Positions 11,123 to 22,201 of a stretch of DNA of 64,000 nucleotides are shown piece by piece (within the stretch, counting starts at the first letter, position 1; every line of letters begins with the position of its first letter). Below the pieces are notes generated by a model. It had not been told where the DNA came from and searched no databases. It saw only the letters and a program-made list of their open reading frames with translations. Made by a program: the position numbers and the translations under genes. The DNA lies in NCBI GenBank assembly GCA_019454045.1, contig SKCR01001878.1, positions 1 to 64,000 on the forward strand, read 5' to 3'. The DNA is from Zanthoxylum bungeanum. Lineage: Eukaryota; Streptophyta; Magnoliopsida; Sapindales; Rutaceae.

Positions 11123-11506
11123 CCCTGACACCCAGAAAAACAAAGAAGGAAGGGGAAGTCAGTCTATGGCTACAAGAAACTACTCACGGTTTCCATGTTA
11201 GCTAAACAGGTGGTCTCTAAAGTGCCCTAAAGCAGAGCCCCCAGCAAACCATAAATCTTGTCCTAGCAAGCACAGACTCGTAAAATATAAAAAAAAAAGA
11301 GAAGAGACCGTTCAGAGGACTTACTTGTTCTTCTCGGAAAAAGCAGGAGGTTGTGCAGTACGGTTGTGACCGTTCCTTATGTTCACAGCAGAGAATAAAG
11401 CCCGCAGTTGAATTCCGAGAACACTAATATGAGCGAGTCAACAGAGATATTTGCAGAAAAGAAGAAGAAATTACCGAAAAAGGTTGAACAGTGAAAACAT
11501 CGCCTT

Positions 11507-11512
11507 CTTATA
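11507..11512 (-). promoter_or_regulatory. Proximal TATA-like box of the antisense gene
   Basis: TATAAG on the - strand, about 180 bp upstream of the GTAAGT donor of the leader intron. An alternative to the stronger box at 11849-11857. Confidence 0.35.
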
Positions 11513-11848
11513 GTCATGGCAAAGACGCTCGTGACCATTGGATCTAAGGGAAGAACCCGGATGAACGCCAGGTGTCGACTGCAAAAGCGGTCTCCCAAGT
11601 TTAAACAGACGGCTGAGATCAGCCCACTGCGAAGACGCCTCTACACGGTCGATTCGTTCCCCTTTTTGGCGGGAACCCGGCGGATGTTTGACAAGTGTCA
11701 AACTTAGAAGAAACCCTAAAGTTGATTTGATAGGCATTTAAGCAGACGTGACTGATTGCGCGTCTCAAGACGAAACGCTTAAAAAGAGGCAACAAAACAC
11801 TTCTCGACACCAGACCGACCTCCAACAGAGCAAGTCAGAAACACCTTC

Positions 11849-11857
11849 TTTATATAG
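11849..11857 (-). promoter_or_regulatory. Distal TATA box of the antisense gene
   Basis: TATATAAAG on the - strand inside TE-A, only ~50 bp from the 3' LTR and oriented away from it. It is a better TATA match than the element's own LTR box and lies upstream of the spliced antisense gene. A transcript from here would have a ~500-base first exon ending at the donor at 11325/11324. Confidence 0.5.
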
Positions 11858-11886
11858 TTCCCTGCACCAACTTGCACGCTTGTTGG

Positions 11887-11907
11887 AACCGAGAACTAGG
11901 GGACAGA
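11887..11907 (+). promoter_or_regulatory. TE-A polypurine tract
   Basis: The purine-rich stretch 'gaactaggggacaga' (11893-11907) directly precedes the 3' LTR start TGTTGATG, the position expected for the plus-strand DNA primer. Confidence 0.6.
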
Positions 11908-12652
11908 TGTTGATGGTGTTTTCAGGCACTATAACATTTAAGACAGCACGACGAGGACATGAGGGTAATTCCCTGACTGGTTAAGATCATCAAAACCGAC
12001 CCGACCACAACATGTGAAGACCGACCACTTTGGTTCGGATGACCGAGCACTTTAAGGTCGGCAGGAACACTCTCAGCATAAAAGACGGTCATGACCGACC
12101 ACATAAAAACCGACCACACGGCGAGACGCGTTCAAAATGACGACACTCTATTCTTGCGGATAAAATAAAGCGAGTTATCCTACTCTCACAAGGAAATGGA
12201 GTCAGAATCCGAAAAGGAATAAGAAAATAGAAGGGAATATCAGGCTAGGAATCCTTGCAAGGAGAAGAGACTAAGTTCAACTAGGATTTCTTATGCAAAT
12301 AGGAGTCTGATTTCTGTATTACTATGAATAGGAGGGCATAGTATGTGTAAAAGGCATCATATAATCATCAAATCATCAACAAAAACTAGTGATCTGAATC
12401 TTCAAGCTCTGACTTGTGGAGATCCAAGAAGAGTGTTTAAGTAATAAAAGTACCATCTTTTTTGTGTCCGTGGACGTAGGGCGGATCCAAATCCACCGAA
12501 CCACGTTAAATCCCCTTGTTGATTGGTGTGTTTATCTGCTTTCTGCTAAATTGCCTTTGGTCCCCCATAACCAAACAAATTCACTATTGAGGGAGGATTT
12601 CCTCGGGAGTGATATTCAAATATTACCCTGAGACCAAAATCAGCCGTCAACA
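11908..12652 (+). repeat. TE-A 3' LTR
   Basis: 745 bp, ~98-99% identical by eye to 3352-4096. It ends GTCAACA followed by the target duplication aagtt at 12653-12657. Confidence 0.92.
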
Positions 12653-12657
12653 AAGTT

Positions 12658-13945
12658 AAATAATCGAAATTAATATAATAAAATACTTAAACTGCGAAAT
12701 TGACACACAAATTACAACAGTATTAATAGAATAGAAATACAACACATAAAAATATAAATAATGAAACTGTGTACATCAATTTATTTATATGAACGAGAAA
12801 GCTGAAGTTTAAGAAAACAGTTCGAGTCCTGGGTAAGATAATATCCTTAAAATAAATTCGTCTCTTATTATTAGTGCTTAGGATTTATAGGACGGTTGTT
12901 TCCCATGATATTACTGGAACGAATAATATTGGGACACGACCAAATTATTCCGGCGAACCCATATTGGAATGAACTTGATTAAAAAAAAAATGATACGCCA
13001 AAGGAAGGAAAAAAATTGCTCAGTGTAAAAGATCTCTATATCAGACCTCTATGCCTATAAATAGAAGATCACTAAGGGTTGTTACAATAGTTAATTTAAT
13101 TGAATAGCATAATTGAATATAACTCTTACGAGTTTGACACTCTTAGCATGCATGCTTAAAACAATTTCAGTTTGTTGGAATTCTGTAATTATTCAACATA
13201 AATAAAAAGGAAATTAAAAAACGTGGCTAAAACGGGTTACAAATACGAATTTGGCCACCATTCGTGTACGCAAGACGTATTAATGCACATGAGACGAATA
13301 AATTTGGACTGAGATTTGAACTCCTTTACATGGACGTGCGTAGCGGGAGCCTATATCATGACTCATCTTACCCAATTATACTTAGAGTAGTTATATATAG
13401 GCCCATTTAGCATTTGTTTCATTTCAAGTGGAATATAAATTTTTTTCCTTCAATTTTTCATCTTTTTGTGTGTATTTTGAGAAATAATTTATTATTCACC
13501 GGGTATCATTTTAAACATATATTTTGAAGTACTCACAGATGAAAAATTCAAATAACTCATGACCTCTTACTTTCATTAAGTGAGTATCTCTTAAAATTAA
13601 TCCACAAAATAGTAATTATCAGACAAATTTTATAACGACACTTTATTTCATGTAGTTTTTGAAATATAAGTTTTAGTCCCTATAATTTTAAAATATAAGC
13701 TTTGGTTCATGCCGTTAATTTTTTTTTTTTTAATTGAGTCATTTTACATCTAATTTTAAAATAAATTATTTTTGGATATTTTTAGGATATTTAAGTTATT
13801 TAACGAATAATTAGATGAAAAATGACACAAAACAAATTTATATGGATTAAAATTTATATTTTCATATAAATTTCTTAAATATGGATTAAAATTTATATTT
13901 TCATATAAATTTCTTAAATATGGATTAAAATTTATATTTTCATAT
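12658..13945. other. AT-rich intergenic DNA
   Basis: No gene or RNA gene was recognised. This is the original host DNA between TE-A and the nested block. Before the block inserted it would have lain directly upstream of the callose synthase promoter at 56481. Confidence 0.6.
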
Positions 13946-13946
13946 C
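13841..13946. repeat. 39-bp AT-rich tandem repeat, ~2.7 copies
   Basis: 'tatggattaaaatttatatt' plus 'ttcatataaatttcttaaa' is repeated at about 13841, 13880 and 13919. It ends exactly at the insertion site of TE-B (target duplication cttta at 13946-13950). Confidence 0.85.
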
Positions 13947-13950
13947 TTTA

Positions 13951-15235
13951 TGAAATTTCTTACAAGCACTATCAAGTAACAACTATACTCAAGAGGGAAG
14001 GTGAATTGAGTAAAAAAGTTAATGAGGAATTATAAATCTTAACAATTTTAAGCTTTCAAGCTTTACCAATTCTAAAGATAAGGGAAGGGAGATACAACAC
14101 TGATTTTATAGTGGTTCGGCGCAATCACTTGCCTATGTCCACTCTCTTCAAGCTCGCTTGAAGGTTCTATTAGTTGTAATAAACTTACAACCAAGAGATT
14201 TTTTTCACCAACGCTTCTCTCAAACCTTTTACACCAACTCCACCATTGAGATTACTCACAACTCACACAAGAGATTTTACACAAGTGTTTGAATAATGAA
14301 AGTTTGTGTTTACAATACTATTTGGGAACTCACTAAGAAAATACAAAGATTGAAGAGTGAGTATATTACCTAAATATATCTAAGCTCACTAAGATGTATA
14401 TGAAGATGTATATAATAAGCTTATGAATGATGAAAATGAAATGATCAAGAAGGTTTTGTATTTCTCTCAGTTTTTACTTTCAATATAATGTTGGAAAATG
14501 TAAGAACTCAGCAAAAATGAAATATGGTCTCAATTTATAGTGAAAAATTCGAGCAGGCCCAACTTTCTATCGTTAGACCGGTATGCCAGTTTTCACTGAC
14601 CGATATACCGGTCTAAAATTCAAACGGCTACTGAATAGTTACTGTTGAGCATTAAATATGCCAAATCTATCGGTATGGGTACCAGTATGGGTCATGTCGG
14701 TTCCAGAAAATATGTAAAACACTCAAGTTCACCAGTATGGATATTGGTATGGTTCATGCCGGTTCCAGAGACCTGTTTATCTTAAAGTATATCGATACGG
14801 AGGCCGATATGAAAGTTGTTTGGTTCCAAAGCTATGCAATCAGATGTGAAGACCAGTATAAAGGTTGGTATGTATCAGGCCGGTTCCAGAGAGCATGTAA
14901 AAGAGATCTGAACATTGATATATCGATATTAGGGACCGATATGCCGGTATCAGTACATAAAACTCAATAATGCAATTCAAAACATTTATGTACTTGACCC
15001 TAATACTTATATGAGCATGCATGAATCCTATTAGCTTAGAAGTACTTGAATATCAACTCACTTACATTATGAGTCCTAAGCTATAAGATATTGCATCATC
15101 GCTTATTAATTAAGCTTTGTCTTTGCATTCGTTTGCTTCGAAGTCTTTTTATATTTCATTGCAGTTGCGACTGTGCGTTGAAGTCATGGAGTGTTGCATC
15201 ATCGAAATCATTCATTGAATATTATGTTGCTTACA
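13951..15235 (-). repeat. TE-B 3' LTR
   Basis: 1285 bp; on the - strand it starts TGTAAGCAACATAATATTC and ends ...AAGAAATTTCA. It aligns along its length with 22202-23494. The interior (about 14575-14960) is full of short dyads of the ccggtataccgg type. Confidence 0.82.
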
Positions 15236-15681
15236 ATACCCTATTTTGCTTAAATCAACACGTGATTATACTAGAAGACACTTAGACAAACATAATAGCA
15301 CATTTTGTTCCCCCTCAATATGAGGATTGTGATAGAGCACAAGTTTTATCCACATTCATTTTTCTCCTCCTTTGCCATTAGCAAAAATAGCGGAGAAGCA
15401 ATTATATACAAAGAGATTTTCAATAGGGTTCATAGCAAGCACAAGTAGTTATCGAAATTAGTAAACATCCATGCATTTCATTTCAAGATTAAAAAAAGAG
15501 TAAATACATAGATATTGAAAATAATCAAAGAGTAGTATAATTACTAATATCTATAAACATCCATATATATTATTAAAATACAATCGAACATGTACATCCA
15601 AAATATACCCAACAAAACATGTAGACCAAATTTCATACTAAAGATCTCCAGTGAGGGGATCGATCTTCTTCTCCATCGATT
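15236..15681. other. TE-B 3' untranslated internal region
   Basis: No coding signal. It lies between the extra ORF and the 3' LTR. It includes purine-rich - strand stretches (for example ttgagggggaac, near 15309-15320) of polypurine-tract type. Confidence 0.5.
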
Positions 15682-16795
15682 CTAAAACTTGTCTTTGATT
15701 CTTGAGAATCTATTGTTGAGCATTGAGTCTCTGCTCCACGAAAGTACTGAAGGTAGTAAAGAGGAGGAAAGTTTAGTGAGATTGGTGGAGAGAGTGTTGA
15801 TGCTGTCTGAGAGGGAGTTAAGTCTAGCCATGATGAGATTGTGTTGCTCGTCTACAGATGGCCTAGAGCTTGATGTTGGTGCTTCAGCTGCTTCAATCTC
15901 ATATTCTTCATTAGTATCATCAACTTCTATCGTCCTAGGCCTCTTGTAACTGGAGGCTTCAACCACTTTGTTCTTCGTTTTCATACGCCAAATTCCATCG
16001 ATTTTCTCCCATTGTTTGGAATGGAATGTGGCCAAAGTGATGCGTTGGCGAGGAGAAATGGCAAAGGATGGCTCATCATTAGCAATTAAGACATGATGTT
16101 TAAGTAGAATCTAAATGATCATAAAGCTATAAGGAAGACTCTGCTGGGGATAACAACGGGCGATTTGCATGTACTGATAGACAAGATACCCTATATCTAT
16201 GGGAATACCAAGTCCTAAAGCACCAATGATCCAGATATCTAAAAGGTTGACTGTATCAATGTGTCCCTTGCGAGGCAAAATGATAGACTGCACAACTTCA
16301 GTAAAAATCTGCATATCAAAGCCTAATTCAACCTTTTTAAGAACATGAATTCTCAGATAAGGACGAGGGACGAGGGCGTTTATCTAGACAAATTCCATCA
16401 ATTGAGTCTCAGAAATATCCTCAAGTTCACGAAATTACTTGTGGGCACCGGCACAAACAGATCTGGAGAGTAGTACGGATGATGTGGTTAATAGAATTGG
16501 GAGACACAGTAAATGAAATTCTATTGACCTCAGTCTTAAAAGCTCAATGGGTACTAATATGATATTTCATGTTAGAGTAAAATACTTTAACAAGATTAAG
16601 ATAGATTGGGTCATATTTTTGACAAACATGATTTAGCTCATAATGATTAAGAATCTCATTACATGAAAAATCGGCTAAATTATCAATATCACAATAAAAT
16701 TGTTTGGAAAACACTTTCCTTTTAGTATAAGCAGTGTAAATATTAATTTTTCTACTATTATGAAAATATCTCAAGGGGTCAAATTCAGGGTCCAT
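15682..16795 (-). pseudogene. TE-B extra 3' ORF (env-like position), broken
   Basis: Fragments at 16795-16544, 16314-16111 and 16035-15682 read in order on the - strand, separated by stops and frameshifts. Motifs include LVKVFYSNMKYH in the first and LPYSFMII in the second; the last is hydrophilic and Ser/Glu-rich (EEYEIEAAEAPTSSSRPS) with a short amphipathic helix (LNSLSDSINTLSTNLTKL). The position after RNase H and before the LTR matches the env-like ORF of Sireviruses. The first fragment also resembles 'putative plant transposon protein' domains. I see no convincing signal peptide or membrane anchor, so an envelope role is not supported by this sequence. Confidence 0.55.
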
Positions 16796-17527
16796 TTTTC
16801 AGAAAAACAGAATTGGTGGGTTTAGCAAAAAATTTGCTTGATTTTAGGGTGTTTCAAAAATGACGAAATGGGTACAAAATGATTAAGGATAGCGGCTCTA
16901 AATATTTCCAAGAATGATTTTAAACAAGAAATTTTAACAAAAAACACATAAAAGATTAGAATATAAGAAAATTAAAATATAAGGTTTCTAAACCTAAAAT
17001 TTAAGATTATGACAACCTAAGAGTAATACCCGAAAATGATGATTACAATATAGTAAGAACGGAATGCAATTACCTTAGGATTGGGTTGGAGATCGATTGG
17101 AGTGTTTTTGAGAGAGTTTAGAGAATAAATACGTGACTGTCATCGTTCAGGGTCTTAAAATGCCGAGATCGGTATACTGACTGGTATGTCGGTCTCATTA
17201 GATTGGTAAGTGCTATCTGACACCAACATATCGATCCCAGAAGGTTTGCGAGGAGATATCGGAGCTAATTTTTGATAAAATGGCCTCAAATTTCATTTTT
17301 GAGCACTTTTAATGATTTGTATAAGTTATTGATTAACTTAATGAGATCCATTAACACTCAAAACAAACAATTAACATCAAATGAAGCAAATCATGCATAA
17401 TATCACTCAATACACATAAATAGGCAATCAAAAATATATTTCATTCATTTAATGTAATAATACCTAATTCCCGTCTAATTCTTGTGAAACTCTCTTCGGG
17501 AAAGGGTTTTGTAAAGATGTCCACCAA

Positions 17528-17760
17528 TTATTGATCGATCTGGACAAACTCAAGAACCACATCCACTTTGCCAACATGATCTCTAATGAAGTGACGCATT
17601 ATGTCAATATGATTGGTCCTATAATTGAGAATAGAGTTTTTGGACAAGTTGATGACACTTGTGTTATCACATAGAATGGGGTTTTTCTCAAGAATAACCT
17701 CATATTTTCTAAGTGTATATTGCATCTAAAGCATTTGAGCGCAACAACTACTCGGTATAA
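17528..17760 (-). pseudogene. TE-B RNase H domain, C-terminal part
   Basis: The - strand reading contains LCDNTSVINLSKNSILNYRT and NHIDIMRHFIRDHV, the conserved end of copia RNase H (CDN...NLSKN...RTKHID...HHFIRD). The catalytic Asp of CDN is kept. The domain is fragmentary upstream. Confidence 0.8.
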
Positions 17761-18720
17761 CTAACCAAGTTGAAAGCCATACATATTGGGCACCAAATTC
17801 CTAAATTAATTATTCCCGAGTAATATCTAAAGATCTATTTTATGGTACAAATATGAGTTTCATGAGGGTTATATTGAAATCTTTCACACATACAAACACT
17901 AAACATGATATCAGATTTACTAGCGGTTAAATAAAGTAAAGATCTGATCATACCTCAATATCATTTAAAGTCTATGGGTTTACCTTCCTTGTTTTTGTCA
18001 ACTGTCAAGGTTGAAATCATGGAGTCGAATGATGTTTGCTTGATTCCATCCCAATTTTCTTTAATAGGTCATTGACATATTTGGCTTTATCTATGAGCAC
18101 TCCATCTTTTCTTTGATCAATTTATAGTTCTAGAAAGAACTTGAGCTCACCCATCATGCTATTATCATACTCACTACTATACAATTTGGAAATTCCTCAC
18201 ACAATGAGGGGTTAGTAGCACCAAAAATAAAATCGTCAACATAAATTTGAACTACTAATATGTCATTATGCTTATGCTTAATGAATAGTGTGGTATCAAC
18301 TTTTCCAATGACAAAGCCATAAGGAAAGAGCTAAATCTATCATACCATGCTCTAGGAGCTTGCTTAAATCCGTAAAGTACTTTGGTTAATTTGTACACAA
18401 GATTGGGCAAATCAACATTTTCAAAACCGGAGGTTGTTCAACATAATCATCATTCATAATGAACCCATTACGAAAAGCACTTTTCACATCCATTTGATAA
18501 AGTGTAAAATTTTCTTGACAAGCAAAAGCCAAAAGGATGCTTATGGCTTCAAGTCTAGCTAAGGGAGTAAAAGTTTCATCATTAATCTATTCATTATTTT
18601 TTGCTGTAGTATTGAGCTACTAATCTAGCTTTATTTCTCACAACCAATCCTGACTCATCAAGTTTGTTTCCAAAAACCCATTTGTTCCCATAACACTTTG
18701 ATGAGTATGTCTAAAAACTA
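17761..18720 (-). pseudogene. TE-B reverse transcriptase, broken
   Basis: Read on the - strand in several frames. The active-site block VDDFIFGAT is visible at about 18217-18242, with both Asp retained. Flanking segments match copia RT order, including a conserved block near 18470-18500 and a start near 18700. Stops and frameshifts interrupt all of it. Confidence 0.7.
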
Positions 18721-18849
18721 GATGCCACACTTTATTTTTCAAATTGATTTAATTCATCTTGCATAGACATAATCCAATGATCATCTTTTCGACTTCAATG
18801 ATACTTTTAGGCTTAATTTGAGAAATGAATGTCATGTGATTATAAAAAT

Positions 18850-20150
18850 TTCTAAATGTGTATCTTGTGACAATTCTCGGATAGACCTTCTATAATTAAA
18901 TCCCTAGGATGTGATTTCATAACTCTAACATATTTAATTTCCTTAGGAAGAGATAGAGAGTTATCACCTTGATTTTGTTAAGGAGGTTCTTCATTACCTT
19001 CATGTTATGCTTGGTCCTCAACTTGCAAGTGATCATTGGGATCATCTAGATGTAGATCATTTATTTGCTCTCCCAAGTGATCCTCATCATCATCATCTCT
19101 CCTATCAAAAACTTTGTTGCTAGATGAAGAGTTGTTAGATTCATCAAAATTCACATGCATAGACTCTTCAACTATCATAGTTCTTTTATTATATACTCTA
19201 TATGTTTTGCTAGATAAAGAATATCCTAGAAAAAAATCTAATATCAGATTTAGAATCAAATTTTCCAAAGTTATCCTTTGCGTTCAAAATAAAGCATTTG
19301 CAACGAAAATTTAGAAAAAATGAAATATTGGGGTTTCTATATTTCTATAACTCAGAGAGAGTTTGTCAAGGCATTTTCTCACTACACTCTATTGATCACG
19401 AAACATGCGGTATTAACCGCTTTGGCCCAAAATTACTTTGGTAAGTGATGTTCATTGAGCATTGTCCTAGTCATTTTTACAGGGATCTATTTTTGCACTC
19501 AACAACCCCATTTTATTGAAGTGTTCTAACAAAAGAAAATTGATGCTTTATGACATACTCTATGCAAAAATCTTCAATGAGTTGATTTTCAAATTCTCCC
19601 ACATGATCACTTCTTATGCAAACAATGCTAGAATTTTTTTAAAAAAACTTGATTGCAAATTTTTTTTGAATGATTTGAAAGTATCATTTTTATGAGTTAA
19701 AAAGAACCCATATAAATCTAGAGTAATCATCAACTATTATAAAAACATAGTTTTTACACCAAAAATTTGTAGTTCTAGATGATCCAAATAAATTCATATG
19801 CAATAGTTGTAGGGGTTTTGAAGTGGAAAAATCATTTTTACCTTTGAAAGAACTTTTATATTTTATTTTTTAATTTCATAATTTTCACAAACTTGATTTT
19901 TCACAAATTTTAACTTTGAAAGTCCTTTTACTAAAGCCTTTTTATAAATTTTGGAAATCAATTTCATGTTTGCATGACCTAATCTTCTATGCAAAAGCCA
20001 AGAATTGTCATCTAATGCCTCAAACATTTCTCATGATGCATGTCATGTCCAATGCCAAATAAATAAATATTTTGATCTCTATAACCTATTGACAATGTAT
20101 CATGTGATTTTTTTTATCAGTAATCCTACATATAGATTCATCAAATTCAA
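18850..20150 (-). pseudogene. TE-B integrase, broken
   Basis: The best-preserved part is at 19268-19005: FFLGYSLSSKTYRVYNKRT followed by an acidic Asp/Glu/Ser linker, the conserved C-terminal end of copia integrase before RT. The catalytic core region (19350-20100) is recognisable only as short pieces because of multiple frameshifts. Confidence 0.65.
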
Positions 20151-20164
20151 CTTCATATCCTTTA

Positions 20165-20400
20165 TCATAATTGGATAATGCATAACAAATTATGCTTAAG
20201 ATCACAAACTAATAATATATTTTCAATCAAAGTGGTGGAAGCAGTTCTAACGTTTCCATATCCAAGGATATCACATTTACCTTTGTCACCAAATGTGACA
20301 GATCCACTATCCTTGATGCAAGTGAATGAAGAAAGTTTTGAGTAGTCCCCCGTCATATGCCTTGAGCATCCACTATTGAGGAACTATTTTCCTTTAATCT
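20165..20400 (-). pseudogene. TE-B protease / gag-pre-integrase region
   Basis: The - strand reading includes NSGCSRHMTGDYSKLSSF, the copia protease active-site region. The first residue is normally Asp (D-S-G); here the codon at 20375-20377 is AAT (Asn), so the protease is catalytically dead. The change is a C-to-T on the + strand in a former CpG. The following block (YGNVRTASTTL..NILLVCDLKHNLL) is the pre-integrase motif. Confidence 0.75.
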
Positions 20401-20630
20401 TCTTCTTTTTCATCTATTCAAGGAAAATCATATACTTTTAGGTACCCAAACTTTCTTAGGTCCTTGGGGGTTAGTCTTGGTTCCTTTTGCAACCCATGCA
20501 ACCTTCACATTTTCCTTCTTTTACATGCAATCATATATCTTATGTCTTTTCCTATTGCATGCATGACATGTGACATTTACATCAAAATTAACATATGTAT
20601 AAGAGGTGGATGCTTTAACAAAATGAATTT

Positions 20631-21980
20631 TCAAATAAATTTTTTTGTTATAAAGCCTATATCCCAAACCTTCTTATTAAATACACATTTTTGGGAACGA
20701 AGTAGCATTTTATAATTTTTCTCACCCAAATTAAATTTTGTTACAATATTATCCAAATCCATCACTTTTTTTTTCAAAGAATCATTTTCTTCTTTAATAG
20801 ATTCACAATCATATGTAGTAGAACTAGATGTCATGTTTGATATGCTCTTTTCAAGTTTTACATTTTCACTATTTAAGCATATTAATTCATTTTCATACAT
20901 TTCATTTTTTTTACAATTAATGCATGATCATGTAATAATGATGAATATTCTTTTTTGACCAATTTATGCTTCTTAATTAATAAATCATATAATGCATGTA
21001 ATTCATTAAATGTATCAAGTAATTCATCATAATCAGAGGAATCATGTACATTTTATTCTTCACTATCAATGAAGAAGTCGTCATCATCAATTGCCATAAA
21101 GGCAAAGTTGTTTGTCTCATTTGCATGTTCTTCATCCGAAGAGCTTGAATCAATATCGATCCAAGTGGCCTTCATTTCCTTCTTTTTGAGCTTTCCTTTG
21201 ACTCTCTTCATAGGACAATCGATAACTTTGTGACCTGATTTCTTGCACTCAAAGCAAGTGATTTGTTCCCTCTTGTGCTTCCATGGCCTTTCATCTTCCT
21301 TCTTCACTTCTCTTCTAAATTTTCCTTTAGCAAACTTTTTGTTTTTGATGAATTTCTTGAATTTTTTTTGTAAGAAGTGCCACATCCTCATCACTAGAGT
21401 TTCCATTATCTTTTCTTCTTACATTTGATTTTAAAGTTATATTCTTTCTTCCTCTACTCTCTTTTTTTTCCTTCAAATCCATCTCGATCTCCATCTCATA
21501 CTTCAATAATTTTCCCACCAAGTCATCCAACTTCCAAGTGTTCATATTATTCGATTCTTTGATAGTGGAGGTACAAATCCTATATTTCTTAGGAAGAGAC
21601 CTAAGGATCTTCTTGACTTGATCACTTGTATTAATATTTTCTCCTAAAGTACTTAGTTGATTCACAATCATAGAGAACCTTGAAATCATTTTCTCAACAT
21701 CTTCACCAGTTTCCATCTTAAAGCTATCTAACTCGCACATGAACCAATTAATCTTGGATTCTTTAATTTGGCTAGTTCTCTTATTCACAATCTCTAAAGA
21801 CTTCCATAATTCATAGGTGTTTCCAAATTTTAAGAGTTTGTTAATTTGGCTCCGATCAATTACCCAAAGTAAATGATTGAGAGCATTTGTATTGTTGGAG
21901 GCTTCCATGTAGTCCTCATCAGTCCATTCGGATTACGGTTTTAGAAAATCCACAATGTTGTTATCCTTCTTCATTGGCAT
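20631..21980 (-). pseudogene. TE-B gag, broken
   Basis: The likely start ATG is at 21980-21978. An in-frame stop lies near 21943, then an open stretch 21908-21327 matches the copia UBN2-type capsid (LWKSLEIVNKRTSQIKES, FSMIVNQLSTLGE). After a frameshift in the T-run near 21370, 21406-21053 carries a CCHC zinc knuckle CFECKKSGHKVIDCP (about 21200-21246). Further on, 20900-20631 encodes a Leu/Lys/Glu coiled coil ending LLRSQKCVFNKK, an extension typical of Sirevirus gag. Confidence 0.78.
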
Positions 21981-22187
21981 TTTAGAACCTCTAGTGATCA
22001 CTTTGAATGATTTCACATCAACAGCAAAGAGGTAGTTCAACATACACATCTTCTAATATTACATTCAGTTCCGGTGTAGAATGGAAGTCTATTTATCGAA
22101 AATCCCTCAGTAAGGTTCATTGACGTATTGCTTGTAGTTGCCATATTATCTCTTCTTGGATGATAAAATCATTTGTGAGAAGTCCAA

Positions 22188-22199
22188 GCTTTGATACCA
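22188..22199 (-). promoter_or_regulatory. TE-B primer binding site (tRNA-Met)
   Basis: On the - strand TGGTATCAAAGC, 11 of 12 matching the initiator tRNA-Met site TGGTATCAGAGC, two bases inside the 5' LTR end at 22202. Confidence 0.8.
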
Positions 22200-22201
22200 A
22201 A

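Larger units (their letters stand above)
3352..12652 (+). mobile_element. TE-A: non-autonomous Ty3/gypsy (Tat-type) LTR retrotransposon
   Basis: A complete 9.3-kb insertion bounded by two 745-bp LTRs with TGTTGATG...GTCAACA ends and a perfect 5-bp target duplication aagtt (3347-3351 and 12653-12657). The internal order is: primer site for tRNA-Asp, gag, aspartic protease, a missing RT/RNase H/integrase segment, four tandem-repeat arrays, a spliced antisense gene, polypurine tract. The zinc-finger style of gag, a 3' hypervariable repeat region and an antisense extra gene are known features of the Tat lineage. By eye the LTRs differ at about nine bases plus four small indels, so the insertion is recent. 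It must have been mobilised in trans because it has no polymerase. Confidence 0.9.

Noticed and set aside
15299..15320. Alternative TE-B 3' LTR end at ~15302 next to a 'gagggggaac' purine tract
   Set aside because: The right target duplication (cttta, 56476-56480) and the two residual LTR bases at 56474-56475 fit an LTR end at 15235 (tgcttaca) instead.
22188..22199. tRNA gene fragments at the primer sites of TE-B, TE-C and TE-E
   Set aside because: Only 10-13 bases match tRNA-Met and they lie directly inside LTRs; they are primer binding sites, not RNA genes.
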